Positions 41,882 to 50,583 of a stretch of DNA of 64,000 nucleotides are shown one piece after another. Under the pieces are notes generated by a model. It had not been told where the DNA came from, searched no databases, and worked only from the letters and a program-made list of their open reading frames with translations. How positions within the stretch are numbered: position 1 is the stretch's first letter; each line of letters opens with the position of its first letter. The stretch comes from Streptococcus sp. zg-86 (GTDB taxonomy: Bacteria > Bacillota > Bacilli > Lactobacillales > Streptococcaceae), in assembly GCF_017639855.1 (NCBI RefSeq), contig NZ_CP072115.1:868001-932000 (forward strand), written 5' to 3'. The position numbers and the translations under genes are program-made.

Positions 41882-41939
41882 AAAATTCTGAATATTCCTT
41901 CATAAAAATACAGACAAAAGAATAATTTTATGCTAAAAT
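41882..41939 (+). promoter_or_regulatory. CodY-like box and promoter of the orphan peptide-binding gene
   Basis: AAAATTCTGAATATT (41882-41896) matches the CodY consensus at 12 of 15 positions. The extended -10 TGCTAAAAT (TAAAAT 41934-41939) lies downstream, leaving a leader of about 55 nt. Nutritional control by CodY fits a peptide-uptake gene. Confidence 0.5.
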
Positions 41940-42002
41940 ACAACAACAGACATGTAGGATGCGTGTCTAGCTAAGATCAAAAAAATCTTGAGGTATGGTT
42001 TT

Positions 42003-43790
42003 ATGAAAAAGACAACAAAAATGTTCTCACTGGCTGCAGTGACTCTCTTATCCGCTTCTGTATTAGCAGCATGTGGATCAAAAAAAGCATCAAATGCTGA
42101 ACAAGAAAACTTATCATTCCAAACGGAAGTAACAAATGAAGGGACTCCAATCAAAGGTGGTCAACTCAACTATGCAATTGTAGCTGCTTCAGCTTCTACA
42201 GGATTGTTGATGGATGAATTGTCAGATAATACCGTTGATAGTTCTTTTGGTGGTCTGGTTGATGAGTCCATGTTTGGATATGACGGTGACCGTAAGCTAG
42301 ATGATTCAGGCCTTGCCAAGGTTGACTTCGATTTAAAAGGTAAAAAACTTACTGTGACATTGACTGGTAAGGATTATAAGTGGTCTGATGGACAGCCATT
42401 TACAATTGATGATTATATCTTTACCATTGAAAAAATGGCTGATAAAGGCTATACTGGTGTGCGTTTTGATGAGCGTTTCACAAATATCGTCGGAATGGAT
42501 GATTTTGTCGCTGGAAAAGCAGATAAGATTTCAGGGATTGAAAAAGTTGACGATTATACAGCTGTCCTAACTGTGAAAGAAATGACTCCTTCAATGATGT
42601 ATGCAGGAGGAAATGTTCCAGCCTATGTTATGCCAAAACACATCTTCAAGGATATTCCTGTTGCTGATTGGGAAAAGAGTGACTATGCACGTGCAACGAC
42701 TAAGTTTGTTGGTATGGGCGCATTCAAAATAAAGGAGGTTGTCGGTGGTGAATCGGTTACCTTTGTAGCGAATGAAAATTACTTTGACGGCAAACCAAAA
42801 GTTGATAGTGTGAAGATGGATATTGTATCTCCTGATACCATTGTGTCAGAGATGAAAGCAGGTCACTATGATATAGCTGAAATGCCAAGTGACCAATTAG
42901 ATTCCTTTAAAGACTTATCTAATATCACAGTCCTTGGTCGTCTTGCTTCTAGCTACGAATATGTATCGTTCAATCTTGGAAAATATGACAAGGATGCCAA
43001 TAAAAATGTTATGAATCCTGATGCCAAGATGAATGATGTGAAATTGCGTCAAGCTATGGGGTATGCACTTGATAATAAGACTGCAGGAGATAAGCTCTAC
43101 AATGGTTTGTATCACCCAGCAACTTCATTGATTATTTCATTCTTTGGTGATTTACATGATTCAGAGTTAGAAGGCTACACTTACAACCCAGAAAAAGCGA
43201 AGAAATTACTCGATGAAGCAGGTTATAAAGATGTAGACGGAGACGGTATCCGTGAAGATAAGAATGGAAAACCATTCAAGATTAGTCTTGCAGCTCGTAA
43301 ACGGACTGAGGCAAATGAAGCTCTCGTACAACAATACATTAACTGGTGGAAAGAAGTTGGCTTAAATGTTGAACTCTACACAGGTCGTACGATTGAATTG
43401 AATTCATTCTATGATATGATTCAAGCAAATGATGCCAATATTGATGCTTACATTGGTGGTTGGTCAACAGGTTACGATCCAAATCCAACAGGTTTGTGGG
43501 GACCAGAAGCTCAATTCAATATGTCTCGTTACGTATCAGATGAAAATACTGAGTTACTCAAGGCTATCGGTTCAGAAGAATCATTTGACGAGAAGAAAAA
43601 TCTTGAAAATTACAAGAAATGGCAAAAATATGCCTTTGAGCAAGCATTTGCGATTCCAACCTTCGAATCAGAAACCCTTACAGCTGTCAATAAACGTGTT
43701 AAATATTCAGATACACTATTAGGATCAGCTTCTAAAGCACCATTGAATAAGGTTGAATTAACAGCTGATCAAGGTGTAGCTGAGAAATAA
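42003..43790 (+). CDS. oligopeptide-binding lipoprotein (SBP_bac_5, AppA/OppA-like)
   Basis: This 595-residue extracellular lipoprotein should capture oligopeptides for ABC uptake. The lipobox LAACGS has its Cys near residue 24. The family signature region KWSDGQPFTIDDYIFTIEKM lies near 115-134, and NPEKAKKLLDEAGYKDVDGDGI lies near 398-419. ATG 42003 is the start; an in-frame TTG five codons earlier is weaker. No permease or ATPase genes are adjacent, so it is an orphan receptor that probably docks on an Opp/Ami system elsewhere. A terminator follows. Confidence 0.92.
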   Translation: MKKTTKMFSLAAVTLLSASVLAACGSKKASNAEQENLSFQTEVTNEGTPIKGGQLNYAIVAASASTGLLMDELSDNTVDSSFGGLVDESMFGYDGDRKLDDSGLAKVDFDLKGKKLTVTLTGKDYKWSDGQPFTIDDYIFTIEKMADKGYTGVRFDERFTNIVGMDDFVAGKADKISGIEKVDDYTAVLTVKEMTPSMMYAGGNVPAYVMPKHIFKDIPVADWEKSDYARATTKFVGMGAFKIKEVVGGESVTFVANENYFDGKPKVDSVKMDIVSPDTIVSEMKAGHYDIAEMPSDQLDSFKDLSNITVLGRLASSYEYVSFNLGKYDKDANKNVMNPDAKMNDVKLRQAMGYALDNKTAGDKLYNGLYHPATSLIISFFGDLHDSELEGYTYNPEKAKKLLDEAGYKDVDGDGIREDKNGKPFKISLAARKRTEANEALVQQYINWWKEVGLNVELYTGRTIELNSFYDMIQANDANIDAYIGGWSTGYDPNPTGLWGPEAQFNMSRYVSDENTELLKAIGSEESFDEKKNLENYKKWQKYAFEQAFAIPTFESETLTAVNKRVKYSDTLLGSASKAPLNKVELTADQGVAEK

Positions 43791-43808
43791 GCTAGACGAA
43801 AAATAAAA

Positions 43809-43843
43809 TATAAGGATTGGCAGAACGGCCAGTCCTTATTTGT
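43809..43843 (+). terminator. intrinsic terminator after the peptide-binding gene
   Basis: ATAAGGATTGGC and GCCAGTCCTTAT pair around AGAACG, followed by TTGTC. The remainder of 43844-43924 holds a weak ACAG/CTGT-bounded hairpin and no gene. Confidence 0.75.
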
Positions 43844-43924
43844 CTATAATAGTGGTATTTTAGACAGTTCCTTACGGTTTCGCTACTAGGTTTTAGGGAG
43901 TGCTGTTCATTTTCGACCTACGAT

Positions 43925-44175
43925 TTGTTTTTTGAGAAAAATTCTGTTATACTAATAGAAATAAATCCTTTAAGGACTGTTCCGTGAAACAGGCAAGGAG
44001 TATCAGCTAAAACAGGTTTCTGGATAGCTTAGTAAGACGAAGTAAATAGTCAGATGTTGAATCGCAGGTTGAACTGCCATTAGGCAAGGTACACATTTCA
44101 CTTATTTTACCCGTTTTAAGAAGCAATATAAGACCTTATTTTCTGGAATCTCCTTGTGGTCAAGGAGATTTTTTT
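43925..44175 (+). promoter_or_regulatory. pyrR operon promoter and PyrR attenuator leader
   Basis: TTGTTT (43925-43930), a 17-nt spacer and TATACT (43948-43953, extended by TGT) start a leader of about 240 nt. The PyrR-binding hairpin candidate is CCTTTAAGGACTG...TTCCGTG...AGGCAAGG (about 43967-43998), a variant of the TCCAGAGAGGC loop. GCAAGGAG can pair with CTCCTTG of the terminator (AATCTCCTTG/CAAGGAGATT, 44147-44168, then T-run), so binding and antitermination are mutually exclusive. Confidence 0.7.
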
Positions 44176-44203
44176 GCGCCAGTAGGCGAGAAGGGAGTTT
44201 GTC

Positions 44204-44734
44204 ATGAAAACCAAGGAAATAGTAGATGAGATGACCATGAAACGGGCTATTACCCGGATTACCTATGAAATCATCGAACGCAATAAAGAGCTAGATAATA
44301 TTGTCTTAGCTGGGATTAAAACACGTGGAGTCTATATTGCAAAACGTATCCAAGAGCGCTTGAAACAGTTGGAAGGAATTGATGTTCCACTTGGAGAACT
44401 GGATACCAAGCCATTTCGGGATGACATGAAGGTCGCAGAAGATACAACTGAGATGACTGCTGATGTGAATGACCGCGATGTGATTTTGGTTGATGATGTT
44501 CTCTATACAGGACGGACCATTCGAGCTGCGATTGATAATATTGTGTCACTTGGTCGCCCTGCCCGAGTTAGTCTAGCGGTTTTGGTGGATAGAGGCCACC
44601 GTGAATTACCAATTCGAGCAGATTATGTCGGAAAAAATATTCCAACCAGTCGCACAGAAGAAATCATTGTGCAGATGGTGGAGTCAGATGGCAATGATTC
44701 GGTGTTATTGGTTGATAGTAACGAGGCGAAATAA
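44204..44734 (+). CDS. pyrR: pyr operon regulator PyrR / uracil phosphoribosyltransferase
   Basis: PyrR senses UMP and PRPP, binds the leader hairpins of pyr transcripts and promotes termination; it also has weak uracil phosphoribosyltransferase activity. The 176-residue protein has the PRPP loop VILVDDVLYTGRTIRAA near residues 94-110 and the early motif LAGIKTRGVYIAKRI near 36-50. GAAGGGAG precedes the ATG. As first gene behind its own attenuator it is probably autoregulated. Its targets in this window are the leaders at 8551, 10580 and here, and possibly the hairpins before carA and carB. Confidence 0.96.
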   Translation: MKTKEIVDEMTMKRAITRITYEIIERNKELDNIVLAGIKTRGVYIAKRIQERLKQLEGIDVPLGELDTKPFRDDMKVAEDTTEMTADVNDRDVILVDDVLYTGRTIRAAIDNIVSLGRPARVSLAVLVDRGHRELPIRADYVGKNIPTSRTEEIIVQMVESDGNDSVLLVDSNEAK

Positions 44735-44746
44735 GAGGTAGAAAAA

Positions 44747-45679
44747 ATGGCAATCATCGACGGAAAGGTGTCACTCCAGCATGTGGTGACCATGGAGAGC
44801 CTAACAAATGAGGAAGTATTGGGATTGATTCAGCGTGGATTGGCTTTTAAATGGGGAGAAGCGACCGCTGCGATTGACCAGCCTGTTTATGTTTCTAATC
44901 TCTTCTTTGAAGATTCCACTCGTACTCACAAGTCCTTTGAAATGGCAGAGCTACGTTTGGGGCTAAATATGATTGACTTTGATGCAAAGACTAGCTCAGT
45001 CAATAAGGGAGAGACTTTATATGATACAATTTTGACCATGAGTGCCTTAGGAGTAGACATCTGTGTTATCCGCCATTCAGAAGTAGATTACTATCGAGAG
45101 CTTATTGAGAGCCCAACCATTACGGCTTCGATTGTGAATGGGGGAGATGGATCTGGACAACATCCTAGCCAGTCTCTGCTTGATTTAATGACCATTTATG
45201 AGGAATTTGGGCGCTTTGAGGGCTTAAAGATTATGATTGCAGGGGATTTGACGCATTCACGTGTTGCCAAGTCCAATATGCAGATTTTAAAACGCTTGGG
45301 TGCAGAATTGTTTTTTGCAGGACCAAGTGAATGGTATACAGCAGAATTTGAGCCGTATGGTCAGCATGTAGCCTTGGATGATATTGTCGAGCAAGCAGAT
45401 GTCTTGATGTTCCTGCGCGTGCAGCATGAACGCCATGATGGGAATGGTCATTTTTCTAAAGAAGGGTATCACCAATTGCACGGATTAACACAGGAGCGGT
45501 ATCATCGCATGAAGGAATCAGCTATTATCATGCACCCAGCTCCGGTCAATCGTGATGTCGAAATTGCTGATGCCTTAGTTGAAGCACCGAAATCACGCAT
45601 TGTTCGACAGATGCAAAATGGTGTTTTTGTGAGAATGGCTATTTTAGAAGCTGTTTTACAGGCAAGAGCCACTAAATAG
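44747..45679 (+). CDS. pyrB: aspartate carbamoyltransferase catalytic subunit
   Basis: PyrB joins carbamoyl phosphate and aspartate. The 310-residue protein has the carbamoyl-phosphate motif FFEDSTRTHKSFEMAELRLG near 50-69, HPSQSLLD near 135, and the aspartate-binding region near HPAPVNRDVEI (about 259-269). It starts 12 bp after pyrR with a modest AGAGGTAG ribosome site. No regulatory subunit is present, as usual for Gram-positives. Confidence 0.96.
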   Translation: MAIIDGKVSLQHVVTMESLTNEEVLGLIQRGLAFKWGEATAAIDQPVYVSNLFFEDSTRTHKSFEMAELRLGLNMIDFDAKTSSVNKGETLYDTILTMSALGVDICVIRHSEVDYYRELIESPTITASIVNGGDGSGQHPSQSLLDLMTIYEEFGRFEGLKIMIAGDLTHSRVAKSNMQILKRLGAELFFAGPSEWYTAEFEPYGQHVALDDIVEQADVLMFLRVQHERHDGNGHFSKEGYHQLHGLTQERYHRMKESAIIMHPAPVNRDVEIADALVEAPKSRIVRQMQNGVFVRMAILEAVLQARATK

Positions 45680-45691
45680 AAACGTTAACAG

Positions 45692-45716
45692 GCTCCAGAG
45701 AGAGCAGACGAGGAGG
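45692..45716 (+). promoter_or_regulatory. candidate PyrR-type hairpin before carA
   Basis: GCTC (45692-45695) pairs with GAGC (45702-45705) around the loop CAGAGA. It resembles the conserved loop of PyrR-binding hairpins and stands just before GGAGG (45712-45716). No terminator follows, so any control would be on translation. Confidence 0.4.
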
Positions 45717-45722
45717 GAAATA

Positions 45723-46811
45723 ATGGCAAAACGATTGCTAATTTTAGAAGATGGAACGATTTTTGAAGGTGAAGCCTTCGGAGCAGATATTGATGTGACA
45801 GGTGAGATTGTCTTTAACACAGGGATGACAGGTTATCAAGAGTCAATTACAGACCAGTCCTACAATGGTCAAATTTTGACCTTTACCTACCCGTTGGTTG
45901 GAAATTATGGGGTCAATCGTGATGACTACGAATCCATTACCCCTACTTGTAAGGGTGTTGTAGTTCGTGAATGGGCTCGTCGAGCAAGCAACTGGCGCAA
46001 TCAATTAACCTTGGATGAATTTTTAAAGGCCAAGAAAATTCCGGGTATTTCAGGAATTGACACGCGCGCTCTCACCAAAATTATTCGTCAACATGGGACT
46101 ATGCGGGCAACGCTTGCAGATGTAGGAGATTCGGTTGAGCATTTATCAGATCAGCTACGCGCGACAGTATTGCCAACCAATAATATCGAACAGGTTTCAA
46201 CTAAGACTGCCTACCCTGCACCGGGAATTGGTCGCAATATTGTTCTAGTAGACTTTGGTCTCAAACATTCCATTTTACGTGAGCTTTCAAAACGTGATTG
46301 TAACATCACGGTAGTACCATTTGATACGACTGCTGAAGAAATTTTAAACTTAGCGCCAGATGGTGTCATGCTCTCAAATGGGCCTGGGGATCCAGATGAT
46401 GTGCCAGAAGCCTTGGAGATGATTCGTGGTATTCAAGGAAAAATTCCGATTTTTGGAATCTGTATGGGGCATCAATTATTGGCAAAAGCAAATGGGGCTA
46501 GCACCTATAAGATGAAATTTGGGCATCGTGGTTTTAACCATGCCGTTCGTGAAATTGCAACTGGCCGTGTCGATTTTACCTCTCAAAACCATGGATTTGC
46601 GGTGTCGCGCGAAGACTTACCAGACTGCTTGATGATTACCCATGAGGAAATCAATGACAAATCAGTCGAGGGCGTTCGCCACCGTTATCAACCAGCCTTC
46701 TCTGTTCAGTTCCATCCAGATGCAGCACCTGGTCCACATGATGCCAGCTATTTGTTTGACGATTTTATGGAATTGATTGATGCATTTCAAGCTGAAAATA
46801 ACAATCAGTAA
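45723..46811 (+). CDS. carA: carbamoyl-phosphate synthase small (glutaminase) subunit
   Basis: CarA releases ammonia from glutamine and channels it to CarB. The 362-residue protein has the N-terminal CPSase domain and a class I glutamine amidotransferase domain. The nucleophile lies in FGICMGHQLLAKANG near residue 242 and the His in QFHPDAAPGPHDA near 330. The third triad position reads Asp where the best-known enzymes have Glu; I believe this is normal in streptococci. GGAGGG precedes the ATG. Confidence 0.96.
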   Translation: MAKRLLILEDGTIFEGEAFGADIDVTGEIVFNTGMTGYQESITDQSYNGQILTFTYPLVGNYGVNRDDYESITPTCKGVVVREWARRASNWRNQLTLDEFLKAKKIPGISGIDTRALTKIIRQHGTMRATLADVGDSVEHLSDQLRATVLPTNNIEQVSTKTAYPAPGIGRNIVLVDFGLKHSILRELSKRDCNITVVPFDTTAEEILNLAPDGVMLSNGPGDPDDVPEALEMIRGIQGKIPIFGICMGHQLLAKANGASTYKMKFGHRGFNHAVREIATGRVDFTSQNHGFAVSREDLPDCLMITHEEINDKSVEGVRHRYQPAFSVQFHPDAAPGPHDASYLFDDFMELIDAFQAENNNQ

Positions 46812-46827
46812 GAGGAATATTTAATGA

Positions 46828-46984
46828 CAGCCAGAGAGCTGACGAATAGAAAGGAGAAACAAAGGGAGCCGTATTTGCAAAATTGAATACGGGCTACGAA
46901 CTTTGTCAAAAAGATAGTTTGTCCTAGAACTCATTGTTCTGCGGAACAAACTCCTATTTTGACTGTGTTCGTTTGACGCCCTTT
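46828..46984 (+). promoter_or_regulatory. structured carB leader: PyrR-like hairpin, Shine-Dalgarno, then branched RNA module
   Basis: CAGC-CAGAGA-GCTG (46828-46841) is a small hairpin like the one before carA. AAAGGAG (46850-46856) is a good Shine-Dalgarno but lies about 140 nt before the carB ATG. Between them an outer stem AAAGGG (46861-46866)/CCCTTT (46979-46984) encloses two arms. The first is CCGTATT (46869-46875)/AATACGG (46886-46892). The second is long, ACGAAC (46896-46901)/GTTCGT (46967-46972), containing GTCAAAA/TTTTGAC and AGTTTGTCC/GGAACAAACT. After CCCTTT come ATATCTTAATT and the ATG. When folded, the Shine-Dalgarno and start codon are about 15 unpaired nt apart. Confidence 0.6.
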
Positions 46985-46995
46985 ATATCTTAATT

Positions 46996-49900
46996 ATGCC
47001 AAAACGTAGTGATATTAAGAAAATTATGGTGATTGGGTCTGGGCCGATTATTATTGGTCAGGCGGCTGAGTTTGATTATGCGGGGACACAGGCTTGTCTT
47101 GCCTTGAAGGAAGAGGGTTATAGTGTTGTCTTGGTCAATTCGAATCCGGCAACGATTATGACGGATAAGGAGATTGCAGATAAGGTTTATATTGAGCCGA
47201 TTACATTTGAATTTGTATCTCGGATTTTGCGTAAGGAGCGACCAGATGCTCTTTTGCCAACCTTGGGTGGTCAGACAGGACTCAACATGGCCATGGAATT
47301 GTCTAAGGCTGGTATCTTGGATGAGCTTGGGGTTGAACTCTTAGGGACGAAATTATCTGCCATTGATCAGGCTGAAGACCGTGATTTGTTTAAGCAGTTA
47401 ATGGAAGATTTGGGGCAACCCATTCCAGAATCTGAAATTGTCAATACCGTGGAAGAAGCAGTAGCTTTTGCAGCGACCATTGGGTACCCAGTCATTGTTC
47501 GTCCTGCCTTTACCCTTGGGGGAACGGGTGGTGGTATGTGTGCCAATGAAGAAGAACTCCGTGAGATTGCAGAAAATGGTTTGAAACTCTCTCCAGTGAC
47601 CCAATGTTTGATTGAGCGTTCGATTGCTGGCTTTAAGGAAATCGAGTACGAAGTCATGCGTGATAGTGCAGACAACGCCTTAGTCGTGTGTAACATGGAA
47701 AACTTTGACCCTGTCGGCATCCATACAGGAGATTCGATTGTTTTTGCCCCAACTCAGACCTTATCAGATATTGAAAATCAACTGCTGCGTGATGCAAGTT
47801 TGAGCATTATCCGTGCCCTCAAGATTGAAGGAGGCTGTAATGTGCAGCTGGCCCTTGACCCGCATAGCTTTAAATACTATGTCATTGAGGTAAATCCGCG
47901 CGTGTCTCGCTCGTCAGCTCTTGCCTCAAAGGCAACAGGTTATCCGATTGCCAAACTCGCTGCTAAGATTGCTGTAGGCTTGACCTTGGATGAGATGATT
48001 AACCCTGTCACAGGTTCGACCTATGCCATGTTTGAGCCAGCCTTGGACTATGTTGTTGCCAAAATTCCTCGCTTCCCATTTGATAAATTTGAAAAAGGTG
48101 AGCGCCGTTTGGGAACACAGATGAAGGCAACCGGTGAGGTTATGGCAATTGGTCGGACCATTGAAGAAAGTCTTTTGAAGGCTTGTCGTTCGCTTGAAAT
48201 TGGTGTCTATCATACAGAAATGAAAGACTTGGCAACCGTGACAGATGATGTCTTAGTGGAAAAAATTGTCAAGGCGCAAGATGATCGTCTCTTCTATGTA
48301 TCTGAGGCTCTTCGCCGTGGGTTTACGGTGGAAGAAATTGCTCATCTAACGAAAATCGATATCTTTTTCTTGGATAAACTGGTCCATATCATTGAATTAG
48401 AAGCAGAGCTAGCTAGCAATATTGGCAATGTTGATGTCTTGAAATGTGCGAAACAAAATGGTTTTGCAGACCGCAAGATTGCAGAATTATGGCAGCAGAC
48501 TACTGAGGAAGTTCGTCAGTTCCGCTTGGAAAATGGGATTGTTCCTGTCTATAAAATGGTGGATACTTGTGCGGCTGAGTTTGAAAGTGCCACTCCGTAC
48601 TTCTATTCGACCTATGAATGGGAAAATGAATCGATTCGCTCTGAGCGAGAATCTGTCCTTGTTTTGGGATCAGGACCAATTCGGATTGGACAAGGGGTCG
48701 AGTTTGACTATGCCACTGTTCACTCTGTTAAGGCCATTCAGGCAGCAGGTTATGAAGCGATTATCATGAATTCAAATCCAGAGACGGTATCGACAGACTT
48801 CTCTGTTTCAGATAAGCTCTATTTTGAACCCTTGACCTTCGAAGATGTCTTGAATGTGATTGAGCTTGAGCAGCCAATCGGTGTCATTGTTCAATTTGGT
48901 GGACAGACTGCGATTAACTTGGCAGAACCATTGTCTAAGGCAGGTGTGCGGATTATCGGTACCCAAGTTGCAGACTTGGACCGTGCGGAAGACCGTGATT
49001 TGTTTGAAAAAGCCTTGAAAGACTTAGGTATTCCACAACCGCCAGGGCAAACTGCAACGAATGAAGAAGAAGCTGTTGAAGCTGCTCGCAAGATTGGCTT
49101 TCCTGTCCTTGTTCGTCCGTCCTATGTGCTTGGTGGTCGAGCTATGGAAATCGTTGAAAATGAGATTGACTTAAGGAGCTATATGCGGACAGCGGTTAAA
49201 GCAAGCCCTGAGCATCCTGTCCTTGTCGATTCTTACATTGTTGGTCGTGAGTGTGAAGTGGATGCTATTTCGGACGGAAAAGATGTCCTTATTCCAGGAA
49301 TTATGGAGCATATCGAACGTGCAGGGGTCCACTCAGGTGATTCGATGGCCGTCTATCCTCCGCAGACCTTGTCAAAGGAAATTCAAGCAACAATTGCAGA
49401 CTATACCAAGCGGTTAGCGATTGGATTGAACTGTATTGGCATGATGAATATTCAATTCGTCATCAAGGATGAAACGGTCTATGTTATCGAGGTCAATCCA
49501 CGTGCCAGCCGTACCGTTCCATTCTTATCGAAAGTGACAGATGTTCCAATGGCGCAGGTAGCAACGAAGCTGATTTTAGGGCAAACCCTAGCGGAATTAG
49601 GCTATGCAGACGGCTTATATCCTGAATCGAACAATGTCCATGTAAAAGCTCCTGTCTTCTCCTTTACCAAACTAGCTAAAGTAGACAGCCTTTTAGGGCC
49701 TGAAATGAAATCAACTGGTGAGGTCATGGGGACAGATACGACCCTTGAAAAAGCATTGTATAAAGCCTTTGAAGCCAGTCATTTCCACTTGGAAGAATTT
49801 GGCAATGTTGTCTTTACAATTGCAGATGAAACTAAGGAAGAAGCTCTTGCCTTGGCTAAACGATTTGAAGCAATTGGCTATGGTATTTTTGCGACTGAAG

Positions 49901-50175
49901 GCACGAGTGAATTCTTCAAGGCAAATGGTGTAGACTCTATCGCAGTAAACAAACTGGGTGAGGACAAGGAAAATGACATTCCAGCTCTTGTTCGTAAGGG
50001 GCAAGTACAGGCCATTATCAATACAGTTGGAACAAAACGTGTGGCAGAAGGAGATGGACAAATCATCCGCAGCTCTGCTATCGAAACAGGCACACCGCTC
50101 TTTACCGCCCTTGATACGGCAGACGCTATGTTAAAAGTGTTAGAGAGCCGCAGCTTTACGACCAATGCCATTTAG
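46996..50175 (+). CDS. carB: carbamoyl-phosphate synthase large subunit
   Basis: CarB makes carbamoyl phosphate from ammonia, bicarbonate and two ATP. The 1059-residue protein has two homologous ATP-grasp halves: IMVIGSGPIIIGQAAEFDYAG at 10-30 and VLVLGSGPIRIGQGVEFDYA at about 552-571. Metal-binding EVNPRVSRSSALASK and EVNPRASRTVPFLSK segments occur in each, and a C-terminal MGS-like allosteric domain starts near residue 930. The start MPKRSDIKK is conserved in the family, but no Shine-Dalgarno is near it. The 184-bp gap to carA holds the structured module. No terminator follows, and the promoter of the next gene lies in its last codons. Confidence 0.96.
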   Translation: MPKRSDIKKIMVIGSGPIIIGQAAEFDYAGTQACLALKEEGYSVVLVNSNPATIMTDKEIADKVYIEPITFEFVSRILRKERPDALLPTLGGQTGLNMAMELSKAGILDELGVELLGTKLSAIDQAEDRDLFKQLMEDLGQPIPESEIVNTVEEAVAFAATIGYPVIVRPAFTLGGTGGGMCANEEELREIAENGLKLSPVTQCLIERSIAGFKEIEYEVMRDSADNALVVCNMENFDPVGIHTGDSIVFAPTQTLSDIENQLLRDASLSIIRALKIEGGCNVQLALDPHSFKYYVIEVNPRVSRSSALASKATGYPIAKLAAKIAVGLTLDEMINPVTGSTYAMFEPALDYVVAKIPRFPFDKFEKGERRLGTQMKATGEVMAIGRTIEESLLKACRSLEIGVYHTEMKDLATVTDDVLVEKIVKAQDDRLFYVSEALRRGFTVEEIAHLTKIDIFFLDKLVHIIELEAELASNIGNVDVLKCAKQNGFADRKIAELWQQTTEEVRQFRLENGIVPVYKMVDTCAAEFESATPYFYSTYEWENESIRSERESVLVLGSGPIRIGQGVEFDYATVHSVKAIQAAGYEAIIMNSNPETVSTDFSVSDKLYFEPLTFEDVLNVIELEQPIGVIVQFGGQTAINLAEPLSKAGVRIIGTQVADLDRAEDRDLFEKALKDLGIPQPPGQTATNEEEAVEAARKIGFPVLVRPSYVLGGRAMEIVENEIDLRSYMRTAVKASPEHPVLVDSYIVGRECEVDAISDGKDVLIPGIMEHIERAGVHSGDSMAVYPPQTLSKEIQATIADYTKRLAIGLNCIGMMNIQFVIKDETVYVIEVNPRASRTVPFLSKVTDVPMAQVATKLILGQTLAELGYADGLYPESNNVHVKAPVFSFTKLAKVDSLLGPEMKSTGEVMGTDTTLEKALYKAFEASHFHLEEFGNVVFTIADETKEEALALAKRFEAIGYGIFATEGTSEFFKANGVDSIAVNKLGEDKENDIPALVRKGQVQAIINTVGTKRVAEGDGQIIRSSAIETGTPLFTALDTADAMLKVLESRSFTTNAI

Positions 50176-50183
50176 AGTATAAT
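50155..50183 (+). promoter_or_regulatory. promoter overlapping the carB end
   Basis: TTTACG (50155-50160), a 17-nt spacer and TATAAT (50178-50183) precede the 50215 gene by about 30 nt. Confidence 0.6.
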
Positions 50184-50214
50184 AGAAAGCAAAAGGAATA
50201 GAGGAGTAAGTGTA

Positions 50215-50529
50215 GTGAAGGTAAATCTAGTCAGCCCGGTTGGGCAATTCAAACAAGCGCCAGTAGGCTTTTCTTGGACAACCTTTTTCTTCAATTTCTG
50301 GGTCCCGTTACTCCGTGGGGACTGGAAGTGGGCAGCCATTATGTTTTTGGTTAACATGGTAATTGGAGGAGTTTTCTTTAATTCAGATGTCTCTGCTCTC
50401 GCCCTTTTAGTATGGGTTGCTTGGGGTTTCTTCTACAATAAACTCTATATCAAAGAACTCTTTGCCAAGGGCTACAAGCCAGCAACAGACTTTGATGCAG
50501 AAGTCATTCGCACAAAGGTCAATTTATAA
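50215..50529 (+). CDS. small membrane protein (DUF2628-like)
   Basis: This 104-residue protein has two or three hydrophobic stretches (FSWTTFFFNFWVPLLRGDWKWA near 19-40, IMFLVNMVIGGVFF near 41-54, ALALLVWVAWGFFYNKLYIKELFAKGYKP near 61-89). The F.WTTFFF..W.PLLRGDW pattern and the C-terminal LY.KELF.KGYKP resemble small DUF2628-type proteins of unknown function. The start is a GTG at 50215 behind AGAGGAG. A terminator follows. Confidence 0.7.
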   Translation: MKVNLVSPVGQFKQAPVGFSWTTFFFNFWVPLLRGDWKWAAIMFLVNMVIGGVFFNSDVSALALLVWVAWGFFYNKLYIKELFAKGYKPATDFDAEVIRTKVNL

Positions 50530-50540
50530 TAGAATAAAAG

Positions 50541-50576
50541 AAAGTGAGGATAGTTATAAACTATTTTCACTTTTTC
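50541..50576 (+). terminator. intrinsic terminator after the small membrane gene
   Basis: AAAGTGA...GATAGTT pairs with ACTATT...TCACTTT and is followed by TTTCTTT. Confidence 0.75.
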
Positions 50577-50583
50577 TTTGATG

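Noticed and set aside
45723..46811. Defective CarA because the HPE triad motif reads HPD
   Set aside because: Asp can serve in place of Glu, I recall this form in other streptococci, and the rest of the enzyme is intact.
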